Notes under the pieces: generated by a model
The model's input: the letters and a program-made list of their open reading frames with translations, nothing else
What the model was told of the DNA's origin: nothing
Database searches by the model: none
Position numbers and translations under genes: made by a program
In this document: positions 9,558 through 18,986 of the stretch, piece after piece
How positions within the stretch are numbered: position 1 is the stretch's first letter
How the letters are laid out: each line of letters begins with the position of its first letter
Assembly: GCA_032355985.1 (NCBI GenBank)
Contig: JAUKVZ010000003.1
Span: forward strand, 1-64,000
Source of the DNA: Sarcodiotheca gaudichaudii
Lineage: Eukaryota > Rhodophyta > Florideophyceae > Gigartinales > Solieriaceae
DNA: 64,000 nucleotides
Direction: 5' to 3'

Positions 9558-10587
9558 TCGACGCGCCCGCCCCCCACTGCCTCCGTTTCTCGGCGCTCTG
9601 TTTTCGCCTCTCTATGAGCGAGCAGTGCTGCGGCGAAATCGTGCGTTTGATCAGGGAAAGAATGTCCACGATGTCGGCGTTCCCGTCATCAGCGTCGGCA
9701 ATCTCAGCGTCGGCGGCGTAGGCAAGACACCGATGGTCATGCATCTCATCCAGACGCTGCGCGATGCAGGATTGAACCCCGGCGTCGCCATGCGCGGCTA
9801 CAAGTCAGCGCCCGGCGGACTCTCCGACGAACAGGCGGAATACTACGACCGTTTCGAAAACATCACGGTCATTGCGCATGCGAATCGCGTCAAGGCGATC
9901 GGAGAAGCGCAGAAGATGGGCTTCGAGTTCGACTGCCTGATTCTCGATGACGGCTTCCAGCATCGCTTCGTCAAACGTGATCTGGACGTGCTGCTGATCG
10001 ATGCTTCACGGGATCCCTTTGCCGACGAGTGCCTTCCACAGGGCTGGTTGCGGGAGCCGATCTCGTCCATCGCGCGCGCCGGCGCCGTCGTACTGACGCA
10101 TCTGGAGATGGCGGCGCCTGACGTCGTTGAGTCACTGCGATCGCGCATCGAGCGCGACTTTCATCCGCCCATCCTCGCCGGTTGCCGCCATGTGTGGTCG
10201 CATCTGGAAGGGCCGGATGGTCCGGTTGCGCTTGATGAAGCGCGAGGCCGTCGCGTCCTGGCGCTGTGCGGGATCGGCCATCCGGATGCGTTTCTCGAGC
10301 ATGCCAGGCGAGCCGATCTTGACATCAGCGCTGCAGTTTTCGGACGCGATCACATGCGCATCGACGGGCGATTTCTTGAGAAGATCATCGCCAAGGCGGA
10401 GGAAACCGGGGCCGAAGCCGTCGTCACAACGGCCAAGGACTGGGTGAAGATCGGCCCTGCTCTGGAGTCCCTGGACGATGACGCGCGAGCCTCGGCGCCT
10501 TCCTTTCTCGTCGCGCTGATGAAGCTGGATTTCGACCGTGGCGGAGAGGCCTTGAATCAGGCGGCGATCGAGGCCGTACGCGTCTGA
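9535..10587 (+). CDS. lpxK: Tetraacyldisaccharide 4'-kinase LpxK
   Basis: 350 residues, the usual LpxK length. The enzyme phosphorylates the 4' position of the tetraacyldisaccharide-1-phosphate to give lipid IVA at the inner membrane. The Walker A region VISVGNLSVGGVGKTP is the LpxK form, and MRGYKS and LDDGFQHR are the family's other signatures (the latter includes the catalytic-site Asp-Gly-Phe-Gln-His). The start may be 9535 or an ATG/GTG two or three codons later; all overlap the preceding small gene. With hldE and the heptosyltransferase-like gene it indicates a full outer-membrane lipid A/core pathway. Confidence 0.93.
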   Translation: MGMIVSVDRRARPPLPPFLGALFSPLYERAVLRRNRAFDQGKNVHDVGVPVISVGNLSVGGVGKTPMVMHLIQTLRDAGLNPGVAMRGYKSAPGGLSDEQAEYYDRFENITVIAHANRVKAIGEAQKMGFEFDCLILDDGFQHRFVKRDLDVLLIDASRDPFADECLPQGWLREPISSIARAGAVVLTHLEMAAPDVVESLRSRIERDFHPPILAGCRHVWSHLEGPDGPVALDEARGRRVLALCGIGHPDAFLEHARRADLDISAAVFGRDHMRIDGRFLEKIIAKAEETGAEAVVTTAKDWVKIGPALESLDDDARASAPSFLVALMKLDFDRGGEALNQAAIEAVRV

Positions 10588-10593
10588 GAGTGC

Positions 10594-10599
10594 TACCCT
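10594..10599 (+). promoter_or_regulatory. Possible -10 box (TACCCT) ahead of hldE
   Basis: TACCCT ends 11 bases before the preferred ATG of hldE, similar to boxes ahead of other genes in this window. No convincing -35 element is seen, and hldE may simply be read through from lpxK. Confidence 0.25.
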
Positions 10600-10610
10600 G
10601 TCGCACTGAA

Positions 10611-12131
10611 ATGTCTTCCCTGCTGGAAAAACTCGGTCAATGGCGGCCCTTCACGGCTCTGGTCGTCGGCGACTTCATGCTCGATCAACACGTGTATGGA
10701 GACGCCGAGCGTCTGAGCCCGGATGCGCCCGTCCCCGTGCTTCAGGTGGAGCGCACGGAGAGCACGCCGGGCGGCGCCGCGAATGTGTGTCTGGACCTGA
10801 TCGCGCTGCAGGGCCGCGTGATTGCATTCGGTGTCACAGGCGAGGATGACGAGGGCGAACTACTGCGTGAGCAGCTTGATGCTGCCGGCGTCAATGCCTC
10901 CGGGTTAATCCGCGAAGGCGCTCGCCCGACGACCGTCAAGCGAAGTCTGATCGGCCTGGCGCAGCATCGGCATCCCCAGAAGATGTTCCGTCTGGATATG
11001 GAGTCGCGCGCTCCGCTTTCAGAAGCTGCGCGGGATGAACTTCTCAAGCGATTCGAGCGTGCGCTGGCCGAAGCGGATGTCGTCTGCCTCGAGGATTACG
11101 CCAAGGGCGTGTGCTGCGAGCGCATCTGCAAGCGCGTCATCGAGCTGTGCAGGCAATCAGGAACACCGGTCATCGTCGATCCGGCGGCGATCGAAGACTA
11201 CGGGCGCTACCACGGCGCCACCGCCATCACGCCCAATCGAAGCGAAGCGGAACTCGCAGCCGGTTCGCCGGCTGACAGCGGCGAGGGCGTCAACCACGAA
11301 TCACTGGCGCGACGCCTGCAGGAGTCACTCAGCGCCGACGCAGTCATTCTTACATTGGACAAACAGGGCGCCTTGCTGCTGGAGCGCGATGCGGCAGAGG
11401 CGCAGCTCGTCCCGACTGTGGCGCGCGAGGTGTATGACGTCACCGGCGCCGGCGACATGGTGCTGGCGGCCGTCGCGGGAGCGCGAGCCAATGGACTCAC
11501 CTGGCGCGAGAGCGTGCAGATGGCCAACGCCGCGGCCGGGCTGGAAGTCGAGATCTTCGGCGTCAAGCCGATTCCGCTGGAGCGCATCAGACATGCATTG
11601 CTCGTCGAAGGTCGAAAACTGCGCGGCAAGGTGCGCTCGCTTGATGAGGCGCTGATCGAGATCGAGGCGCATCGGCACGATGGCAAACGAATCGTCTTCA
11701 CCAATGGCTGCTTCGACATACTTCACGCGGGCCACGTCTCACTGCTGCGCAAGGCGGCGGCCTTCGGCGATGTGCTCGTGCTCGGCGTGAACTCCGATGC
11801 ATCCATACAGCGACTCAAAGGCGAGGATCGGCCGATTCATGATCAGCAGGATCGCGGCGATGTGCTGAGCGAGCTTGAGTCCATCGACATCATCGTGTTC
11901 TTCGATGAGAACACACCGATGTCGCTGCTCGATGCGATTCGTCCCGATGTGCTCGTCAAGGGCGCGGATTATGCCCGGGCGGATGTCGTCGGCGGCGATC
12001 TGGTGGAGTCCTACGGCGGGCGCGTTGAGCTTGTTGAGTTGCTCGAAGGGCGCTCGACTTCCAACGCAATCGAGCGCATTCGTTCGACAAGCCCCGTGCA
12101 GACTCGTCCTCGTTCAGGCGTTCGCACGTGA
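10611..12131 (+). CDS. hldE: Bifunctional D-glycero-beta-D-manno-heptose-7-phosphate kinase / 1-phosphate adenylyltransferase HldE
   Basis: 506 residues from the ATG at 10611 (an upstream in-frame GTG at 10590 is less likely). Residues 1-320 are a ribokinase-type kinase domain (VGDFMLDQHVYGD near the N-terminus, VTGAGDMVLAAVAGA with the catalytic Asp). Residues about 350-485 are a nucleotidyltransferase domain with FTNGCFDILHAGHVSLL (the HxGH motif) and VLVKGADY. Together they make ADP-heptose for the lipopolysaccharide inner core, used by transferases like the one at the head of this run. The stop overlaps the GTG start of nadC. Confidence 0.94.
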   Translation: MSSLLEKLGQWRPFTALVVGDFMLDQHVYGDAERLSPDAPVPVLQVERTESTPGGAANVCLDLIALQGRVIAFGVTGEDDEGELLREQLDAAGVNASGLIREGARPTTVKRSLIGLAQHRHPQKMFRLDMESRAPLSEAARDELLKRFERALAEADVVCLEDYAKGVCCERICKRVIELCRQSGTPVIVDPAAIEDYGRYHGATAITPNRSEAELAAGSPADSGEGVNHESLARRLQESLSADAVILTLDKQGALLLERDAAEAQLVPTVAREVYDVTGAGDMVLAAVAGARANGLTWRESVQMANAAAGLEVEIFGVKPIPLERIRHALLVEGRKLRGKVRSLDEALIEIEAHRHDGKRIVFTNGCFDILHAGHVSLLRKAAAFGDVLVLGVNSDASIQRLKGEDRPIHDQQDRGDVLSELESIDIIVFFDENTPMSLLDAIRPDVLVKGADYARADVVGGDLVESYGGRVELVELLEGRSTSNAIERIRSTSPVQTRPRSGVRT

Positions 12132-13117
12132 ACGCGCATGATGCGGGCAGTGTGATGGACGCATCCAAGTCAAAGCCGATCAATCTCAATGCGCTCTCGC
12201 TGCCGCAGCTTTATGCGGAGATATGCGATTGCGATCTGGTTGAACGGCTGATCGCGCTTGCGCGGGATGAGGATCTTGGTGAGGCGGGGTTCGATGCGAC
12301 ATCGCGGGCGATCATTGATCCGGATGCGATCGTAAGCGCCGATGTCGTCAGCCGCGAGAAGGGTCGGCTTGCGGGCTGCGCGGCGGCGCCTGCAATCATC
12401 CGTGCCTTTGACGTTCGGGTACGCTGGTCGCCGCGGATGGAAGATGGCGCCGAACTGAGCGCGGGCGACATCATCGGTTCAATCGAAGGCTCGCTGGCCT
12501 CCATCCTCTCCATCGAGCGAACACTGCTGAATATCCTCTCGCGCCTCTGCGGCGTCGCGACGATGACCAGAGCCTATGTCAATGCGATCGAGCTATCCGG
12601 CGCCACACGCGCCGGGCTGTACGACACGCGCAAGACCACGCCGGGCATGCGCCGATTCGAAAAGTACGCGGTGCGCTGCGGCGGCGGCTTGTGCCATCGC
12701 ATCGGTCTCTTCGACGCCGTGCTGATCAAGGACAATCATCTTGCCGGATTGTCGACGGCTAAACTGGAAGCCGCACTGGATAGCGCCGCGGACAAGGCGC
12801 GCCACGCCAGCCCGGGCGGTCTGCGGTTTTTCGAAGTCGAAGTGGACACGCTGGAGCAGTTCGAGCGCATCTGCCATCTGCCTGCCGGCGTCGTCGACAT
12901 CGTGCTGCTCGACAACATGACGACGGATCAGCTCGCGCAAGCCGTGGCGATGCGGGACGACCTGCAGCCATCCATCGAGCTCGAAGCCAGTGGCGGCGTC
13001 ACGCTCGAAACGATTGGCGCTATCGCGTGCAGCGGCGTCGATCGCATCAGCGTCGGCGCTCTGACGCACAGTGCGCCTATTCTCGATCTGGGGCTGGATA
13101 TCGAAGCGGGCAGTTAG
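12128..13117 (+). CDS. nadC: Nicotinate-nucleotide pyrophosphorylase (quinolinate phosphoribosyltransferase)
   Basis: 329 residues, GTG start overlapping the hldE stop (GTGA). The true start could be the ATG eleven codons in. Signatures of the family are present: LYDTRKTTPGMR, the substrate-binding KYAVRCGGGLCHRIGLFD, IKDNHL, EVEVDTLEQ, and a C-terminal ASGGV...SVGALTHS block that binds phosphate. It converts quinolinate and PRPP to nicotinate mononucleotide in de novo NAD synthesis. No nadA or nadB lies nearby. Its stop codon overlaps the stop codon of the convergent glycosidase gene. Confidence 0.93.
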   Translation: MNAHDAGSVMDASKSKPINLNALSLPQLYAEICDCDLVERLIALARDEDLGEAGFDATSRAIIDPDAIVSADVVSREKGRLAGCAAAPAIIRAFDVRVRWSPRMEDGAELSAGDIIGSIEGSLASILSIERTLLNILSRLCGVATMTRAYVNAIELSGATRAGLYDTRKTTPGMRRFEKYAVRCGGGLCHRIGLFDAVLIKDNHLAGLSTAKLEAALDSAADKARHASPGGLRFFEVEVDTLEQFERICHLPAGVVDIVLLDNMTTDQLAQAVAMRDDLQPSIELEASGGVTLETIGAIACSGVDRISVGALTHSAPILDLGLDIEAGS

Positions 13118-15540
13118 CCTGCGATGGCGCTGGGCAGACGCACCTTCATCCGCTCGCTGATCTCGAAGAGTCGCTGCATCCACAGCTTCGCGCCTTCGAC
13201 GCCATCAAGGGCCTGGCGCTGCGCGACGGGCAGGGCATATCGCTGAAGACGGACGAGCGCATCGATGATCTTCGCCTCGCCGGCGTGATAGGGAAGCGCT
13301 TTGGAGGCGTCGGCAAGTCTCTCGATCAACTCCAAAGCGCGCGCATCGGATGGATTCTCGATTGAACTGTGCACAAGGTCTTCAAGCGCACGGCCGAGCG
13401 CGTAGACGATGCCGGCTTCATCAAGATGCGTCTCGGAGTTTCGATCCGCTTTGTCGCGATTGTCATGATCGGCCGGCGCCGGATGAATGCGCAGCTCCAG
13501 ATCCAGCGCGTACTCCGCCAGATTTCTTCGATTCCAGGGCCAGTGCACATCCGCCTCGCCAAGCGCCTCGACCAGCGGCCCGAGAGCATCATCGACGATC
13601 TTGTCATGAATCCCGCGCTCGTCGAGGTGGCGGCCAATGAGGCGCGCGACGGTGTCGAAGTCCGCACGGTTGAAGAGCTGATTGAGCCGGGCGCCATCGG
13701 ATGGGAACGCCTCGCCGATCAACGCATCCAGCTCGTCGAACTTCTGCGCATTGAATAGTTCAATGGCGCTTCGGCGAAACTCCGTCAGATCCTCCCAGTT
13801 GTCGTTGAGCTCCAGCGCGCCGCCCAGCCGCTTCTGGCCATCGTGATAGACGCAGAAGCGAAAGATCGTCGATCGGCGCGTCAGCGTCGTTCGAACGATG
13901 GCGTTGCCCAGCGCGAGCCGCGAGCGGCCCACCGCGCGCGTGCGCATGTCCTCATCATCGAACCAGTATCGGAAGACGCGCCGGCGATCGCCCGGCGTGA
14001 TCACAAGCGACTCGACGGCGTATCCGGCCGCGGCTCGCTCGAAGGACACTGCCGTCGCCAGACCGCGCTGTTCGAAGATCTGTCTGCCATCGCCTTCTGC
14101 GGGATCGTTGCTCTTCGCCTTGCTGAGCGCTTCGGAAAAGGACTCGCGAAGCCCTTCGGCGCCGGTGAGTTCAGCCAGTTCGATGGCTCGTCCTGCGTAT
14201 CGAAGCACCTGCACCGCCTCGATGCGGCTGAGATCATCGAAGAACCAGCCGCAGCTTGTGTACATCAGCATCGCGTGCCGCTGCATCTCCAGAAGCAGCA
14301 GGCTTGTCACGCGATCGCGTTCCTCGTGCTCCGGCGGCATGTGCCGATCCAGAAAGGCATTCATGCGCTCGCGGGAGCGATCATTGATCAGCTCGATGTA
14401 TCCCTCGCGCGCCGCCCAGGGATCAAGCATCGTTTTGCCGCCGCATGTTTCGAAGTGTGAAGCAAGCTTGTCCCGCAGATGATCAAGCGCCTCACGAAGC
14501 GGCGCCCGCCATGTCTGCTCCCATCCGGCGTTGAGGCCATCGGCGCAGCCGCAGTTGGAGCGCCATCGTTCAACGCCATGCTTGCAACTCCAGGAGGAGT
14601 TCTCCACGATCTGCGCTTCATGCGTCGGCGGATGCGCCGCGAGGAACGCCTCGTAGTTCGTCAGCTTGACGTCGAACATCTCTTCGATGTTCTCAAGCGT
14701 ATACGCCAGCGCCATCTCACCGAAGTGATGATGATGGCCATAGGACTCGCCGTCGGTCGCGATGTGAATGAGCACATCGTCATCACTTTTCGTCTCGGCG
14801 GCTTCGGCCAGACGCATCGCGAACGTCTCGCCATCCTTGAGCAGGCCATCGAAGGCCACGGCGTGCGACAGCGGCCCGTTATAAAAGAAGATCGAGATCT
14901 CCCTGCCGGAAGGCAGCTTCACGAGATAAGGCTTCGTTGTGTCGAGCGTCTCGGCCGTTGTCTTCTGCCACTTCGAATCGCCGAGATTGCGAGTCGCGGC
15001 CGCCTGGTGCGGCGCGAGGATCGTGAAGCGGATGCCCGCTTCGGCAAGCGCTTCGAGCGACGGCGTATCCACGGCCGTCTCGGGCAGCCACATGCCGCCC
15101 GGCTCGCGATTGAATCGTGACTTGAAGTCTTCGACGCCCCAGTGGACCTGTGTCTTGCGATCGCGCTCATTGGCGAGCGGAAGGATCATGTGGTTGTACG
15201 CCTGCGCCATGGCTGAGCCGTGACCATCGAAGCGCTCGGCGCTGAGCCGATCAGCCTCGATGATGGACGCGTACGTGGTCGGATCCTGCTCCTGCATCCA
15301 TGAAAGCAGCGTGGGCCCGAAGTTGAAGCTCATGCTCGCGTAGTTATTAACCACGCGCTCGACGACTTCGCCCTCGCCGAGCATCCGAGCGCAGGTGTTC
15401 GGCCGGTAGCACTCATCCTGAATGCGTTCATTCCAGTTGTGGTAGGGAAAAGCGCCGGCCTGCACGGCGATCGCCTCAAGCCACGGATTCTCCCGCGGCG
15501 GTTGATAGAAGTGACCATGAATGCAGACGTAGCGCGCCAT
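13114..15540 (-). CDS. Glycoside hydrolase family 57 protein with DUF3536
   Basis: 808 residues. The opening YVCIHGHFYQPPRENPWLE is the GH57 start block. MWLPETAVDTPSLEALAEAGI matches the WLPE motif, and ATDGESYGHHHHFGEMALA is a further conserved region near the active site. The C-terminal part is the DUF3536 region. GH57 enzymes act on alpha-glucans (amylase, 4-alpha-glucanotransferase or branching activity); which one applies here cannot be decided from sequence. The absence of a signal peptide indicates cytoplasmic work, and the adjacent malQ (28 bases upstream, same strand) points to glycogen or maltodextrin turnover. Confidence 0.87.
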   Translation of the reverse strand: MARYVCIHGHFYQPPRENPWLEAIAVQAGAFPYHNWNERIQDECYRPNTCARMLGEGEVVERVVNNYASMSFNFGPTLLSWMQEQDPTTYASIIEADRLSAERFDGHGSAMAQAYNHMILPLANERDRKTQVHWGVEDFKSRFNREPGGMWLPETAVDTPSLEALAEAGIRFTILAPHQAAATRNLGDSKWQKTTAETLDTTKPYLVKLPSGREISIFFYNGPLSHAVAFDGLLKDGETFAMRLAEAAETKSDDDVLIHIATDGESYGHHHHFGEMALAYTLENIEEMFDVKLTNYEAFLAAHPPTHEAQIVENSSWSCKHGVERWRSNCGCADGLNAGWEQTWRAPLREALDHLRDKLASHFETCGGKTMLDPWAAREGYIELINDRSRERMNAFLDRHMPPEHEERDRVTSLLLLEMQRHAMLMYTSCGWFFDDLSRIEAVQVLRYAGRAIELAELTGAEGLRESFSEALSKAKSNDPAEGDGRQIFEQRGLATAVSFERAAAGYAVESLVITPGDRRRVFRYWFDDEDMRTRAVGRSRLALGNAIVRTTLTRRSTIFRFCVYHDGQKRLGGALELNDNWEDLTEFRRSAIELFNAQKFDELDALIGEAFPSDGARLNQLFNRADFDTVARLIGRHLDERGIHDKIVDDALGPLVEALGEADVHWPWNRRNLAEYALDLELRIHPAPADHDNRDKADRNSETHLDEAGIVYALGRALEDLVHSSIENPSDARALELIERLADASKALPYHAGEAKIIDALVRLQRYALPVAQRQALDGVEGAKLWMQRLFEISERMKVRLPSAIAG

Positions 15541-15568
15541 CCTGCTCTCTCCAGCCTGTCTCCCGGCG

Positions 15569-17653
15569 CTAACGGCGGCCGCGCCTCAGCGCGTTGATCT
15601 CCTCGAGAAGACGCCGAATCGCCGGGTCCGACACGATATCGTCAATCGTCTCCGCGCATCGGCGCCGCCAGTTGGGACGCTCAAAGCTGGTTCCCGGCAC
15701 GTTCTGCGGGCGCGGCTCGAGCCACAGATCTTCCAGAGATACGAGCAATGTCCGGCCGTCGGTGTCAGCCAGGCGCCGGAGGAGCGCTTCGAACACCTGC
15801 TCAGTCGTCGGCGGCACACTCTGCCTCGCCAGTTGGGCCCCCAGCCACTGCACGATCTCCGCCTTCAGATCCGCCCGACGGGCTCGCTGGCGTGAAAGCT
15901 GCAGGGCGTCGAGCAGTCCGAGCGACTTTCGATCCTCAATGTCCGCCCCGCTCCAGAAACCCGCGAAAGTCGCTGTGTCATGCGTGTTGAGGCTGACCAG
16001 CGAAGAGTCCGTCGGCGCCTTCAGCAGCGGCGGCTCATCACTTTCAAACTCAAGCTGCGCGACGCACATCGTCATGGCGCCGCGGCGGCTGAGCTCTTTC
16101 GTGACATAGTCAGGCACCGCGCCGAGATTCTCGCCGATGATGCGCGCCTTGGCGCGATGCGATTCAAGATTGAGCATGGCGTATTGCTCTTCGGCGGGAT
16201 AGTGCACATACGCCCCGTCCCTGGCGCCGGCGCCCTCGGGGATCCAGTACAGCCGATGCATGCATGGCGCATGATCAATACGAAGCACATTCGCGAACTC
16301 CAGCGGCGCTCGAAGGGCGTCGCGAAAGTATGCATGGCCGGATAGCCGCCCCTGCCGCGGATCGACGGGTGCAAACCCCCAGTTCTGCCCGCCGCTGAAA
16401 AGCGCATCAGGCGGCGCGCCGACTGTGGCGCCATTGGCAAAGAGCGACTGGCGGCGCCATGCGTCGAAACCATCCGGATGAGCGCCAAGAGGAAGATCGA
16501 GATACAGGCTGACGCCCTTTTCTTCCAGTGCGGAGCGCAAGCTGCCGAGTTGGCGGATCAACTCGCACTGGCAGAACACGTGATATCGCCATGCGGCGTC
16601 ATGCGCGGCGCGATCGTCAACTGAGTCCGGCTCGATCGAGCATTTCCACGATCGCCAGTCGGCGCTGTGCCGTTCGACTTCAGCCCGGAATCGGGCGAAG
16701 AGATCCAGCTCCGGACGCTTCGTCAGTTCAGATAGAAACTCACGACGTCTTTCTGCATGGCGCCAGGCCGCTTCCGCCAGCGGCTCAAGCGCTCGGCGCT
16801 TCGTGCGCATGACCTCGTGATAGTCAATCAGCGGCGGCTCGATCTCCGGCCCAAGGCTCGTTTCGTCCTCATCGACATCAAGCGTCTGCCGTGCCTGGCT
16901 CAGGTCGATGTAGATCTCGCTCCAGAACAATCGCGTGATCGGCGAGTACGGGCTCGGCACGCAGGGTTCATCGAGAAACATCGCGTTCAGGGGCAGCGTC
17001 GAAACGAGCGACGCGCCGCGTCCGGCCGCCCAGTCGCCCATCGCTCGCAGATGACTGATATCGCCGACGCCGCCATCTCCGGTTCGACGCAACGCATACA
17101 AAGGCGCGAAGATCCCCCACTCTTTCTCCGTCGCATCGCCCTGATACGCCTTTGCAGGCGCGCTGATCACTGTCGTCCGATGCTCCTGTCCATCCAGTCG
17201 AAGGAACAGCGCATGCTCACCCAGCGGAAATCTGTCGCCGAGCGGAATCGTTCGCGTGACAAATGCGATTCCCTCCGCTTCTTCGCGCGCCATCACCGGG
17301 AAGTCAGACAGATTCGCTTCGATGATTCGCTCGTCGCCGGACTCCATCTCGATCCGGATCGACACGACGCCCGGAGGCGCCGATTCCTCCATCCGGATCG
17401 GCAGCGCAATCGGCGCGCCATCCCACGCGACCAGCACAGGCGGCGTCACATCGCGCAGCACTTCCAGCCGCCGGCGCGCCAGGGCGTCCGCCGCCTGGTC
17501 GACGCGATCAATGTCACACCCAAGCGCGCGCAGCACGCCGATGAGCGTCTCGGGCGAGGGCGTCACAAGCTGGGCGCAGCCATCACGATGCTCAGGCTCG
17601 ATCGCGTACCATTGCGCCAGCGTTCGGAGTGTCGAGATCTCGGAGCGGGACAT
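15569..17653 (-). CDS. malQ: 4-alpha-glucanotransferase (GH77, amylomaltase)
   Basis: 694 residues, within the long form of the family. Catalytic motifs of GH77 are visible: RIDHAPCMHRLYW (nucleophile Asp), IIGENLGAVPDYV (acid/base Glu) and SLNTHDTATFAGFW (third Asp). The N-terminal 160 residues form an extra beta-rich domain as in long MalQ proteins. It transfers alpha-1,4-glucan segments in the cytoplasm. The start matches family N-termini (LRTLAQWYAIEPEHRD). It is divergent from, and apparently overlaps, the 5' end of the L-2-hydroxyglutarate oxidase gene. Confidence 0.93.
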   Translation of the reverse strand: MSRSEISTLRTLAQWYAIEPEHRDGCAQLVTPSPETLIGVLRALGCDIDRVDQAADALARRRLEVLRDVTPPVLVAWDGAPIALPIRMEESAPPGVVSIRIEMESGDERIIEANLSDFPVMAREEAEGIAFVTRTIPLGDRFPLGEHALFLRLDGQEHRTTVISAPAKAYQGDATEKEWGIFAPLYALRRTGDGGVGDISHLRAMGDWAAGRGASLVSTLPLNAMFLDEPCVPSPYSPITRLFWSEIYIDLSQARQTLDVDEDETSLGPEIEPPLIDYHEVMRTKRRALEPLAEAAWRHAERRREFLSELTKRPELDLFARFRAEVERHSADWRSWKCSIEPDSVDDRAAHDAAWRYHVFCQCELIRQLGSLRSALEEKGVSLYLDLPLGAHPDGFDAWRRQSLFANGATVGAPPDALFSGGQNWGFAPVDPRQGRLSGHAYFRDALRAPLEFANVLRIDHAPCMHRLYWIPEGAGARDGAYVHYPAEEQYAMLNLESHRAKARIIGENLGAVPDYVTKELSRRGAMTMCVAQLEFESDEPPLLKAPTDSSLVSLNTHDTATFAGFWSGADIEDRKSLGLLDALQLSRQRARRADLKAEIVQWLGAQLARQSVPPTTEQVFEALLRRLADTDGRTLLVSLEDLWLEPRPQNVPGTSFERPNWRRRCAETIDDIVSDPAIRRLLEEINALRRGRR

Positions 17654-18902
17654 CAGCGAGAGTATCGGTCAACTCGGGCGTGGCGCCACGCACACAGGAA
17701 ACACGCCGGACGTCATCATCATCGGCGCCGGCGTTGTGGGGCTGGCGACCGCTCGGGCGCTCGTCAGCCGCGGCGTGCGATCCATCCGCATCCTCGAAGC
17801 CGAACCCGCCATCGCAGCCCATCAAACCAGCCACAACAGCGGCGTGATCCACGCAGGGCTCTACTACCGCCCCGGCTCCCTTCGCGCCACGCTCTGTGGC
17901 GTCGGCCGTGAACACCTCTTCGAGTTCTGCCATTCGCATGGCGTGCCCGTCCGGCGCACCGGCAAGCTCGTCGTCGCAACCGATGAGGCCGAACGACGAC
18001 GTCTCCTGCAGATCCAGAAGACGGGCGCCGCCAACGGGCTGAAGGATCTGCGTGTACTCGATGTCAATGAGATGCGTGAGTTCGAGCCGCATGTCGCAGG
18101 CGTATGCGCGCTGCATGTGCCGCAGACGGGCGTGGTGGACTTTGCCGCCGTCGCGCGCGCGCTTCGAGCGCTGCTGGAGGATGCTGGTGTCGAGATTGTC
18201 ACGAATGCTCGTGTCCAACACGGATCGCGCAGCGGCGGCGTCATGGACGTCACAACAACTGAGGGTGTCCATCGCGCCCGCCTGGTGATCAACTGCGCCG
18301 GTTTGCATTCTGATCGCGTGGCGAGTGCGTTCGGCAGTGAGCCGCGGGTGCGCATCATTCCCTTTCGAGGCGAGTATCGAGAGCTGGCGCCCGAGCGCGC
18401 GAGTCTCGTCCGCGGGCTGATCTATCCCGTCCCCGATCCGCGCTTCCCATTCCTCGGCGTGCATCTGACGCGCACGATCAACGATGTCGTTGAGATCGGG
18501 CCGAACGCGCTGCTGACGTGGCGACGGCACGGCTATCGCCGCGGCTCCTTTCATCTGCGTGACGCGATCGAACTCCTCTCATTCAGTGGCTTCTGGCGAC
18601 TGGCGGAGCAGCACTGGCGCATCGGGCTCGATGAACTGCATCGCTCTCTGAGTGAGAGCGCTTTTCTCCGGCAGGTCAGACGCCTCCTGCCCGAGATCCG
18701 GGCGGAGGACATTTGTTCAGGCAGGGCCGGCGTGCGGGCCCAGGCCGTCGACCCGGATGGCAGGCTGCTCGATGACTTTCTGATCGAAGAGACGGAGGGC
18801 GCCATTCACGTGCTCAACGCCCCTTCTCCGGCCGCCACGGCCTCGCTGAGCATCGGGGATGAGATCGCCGAACGAGCGGCCACCCATCTCAGACTGGACT
18901 GA
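17541..18902 (+). CDS. lhgO: L-2-hydroxyglutarate oxidase LhgO (start uncertain)
   Basis: The conserved protein begins around 17709 with DVIIIGAGVVGLATARAL (FAD-binding GxGxxG). HQTSHNSGVIHAGLYY is the LhgO/YgaF signature, followed by a typical DAO-fold C-terminus. The enzyme oxidises L-2-hydroxyglutarate to 2-oxoglutarate with FAD. There is no ATG, GTG or TTG in this frame between 17541 and the conserved body, and 17541 lies 113 bases inside malQ on the other strand. I give 17541 as the nearest standard start. The first 50 or so residues do not look like this family, so a non-standard start near 17652-17664 is possible. Confidence 0.8.
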   Translation: MSVSGEGVTSWAQPSRCSGSIAYHCASVRSVEISERDISESIGQLGRGATHTGNTPDVIIIGAGVVGLATARALVSRGVRSIRILEAEPAIAAHQTSHNSGVIHAGLYYRPGSLRATLCGVGREHLFEFCHSHGVPVRRTGKLVVATDEAERRRLLQIQKTGAANGLKDLRVLDVNEMREFEPHVAGVCALHVPQTGVVDFAAVARALRALLEDAGVEIVTNARVQHGSRSGGVMDVTTTEGVHRARLVINCAGLHSDRVASAFGSEPRVRIIPFRGEYRELAPERASLVRGLIYPVPDPRFPFLGVHLTRTINDVVEIGPNALLTWRRHGYRRGSFHLRDAIELLSFSGFWRLAEQHWRIGLDELHRSLSESAFLRQVRRLLPEIRAEDICSGRAGVRAQAVDPDGRLLDDFLIEETEGAIHVLNAPSPAATASLSIGDEIAERAATHLRLD

Positions 18903-18972
18903 GGAGCCACCGAAACGCGCCAACAGGCAAACGTCCGAGAATCCGGATCGCGTTCGAGTCTCCTGAGCGGGC

Positions 18973-18978
18973 TATGAT
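18973..18978 (+). promoter_or_regulatory. Probable -10 box (TATGAT) directly ahead of der
   Basis: TATGAT is a near-consensus -10 hexamer ending 8 bases before the ATG of der, and no Shine-Dalgarno-like sequence lies between. The -35 side is weak. This arrangement suggests a leaderless or nearly leaderless transcript. Confidence 0.45.
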
Positions 18979-18986
18979 CGCGGCCA

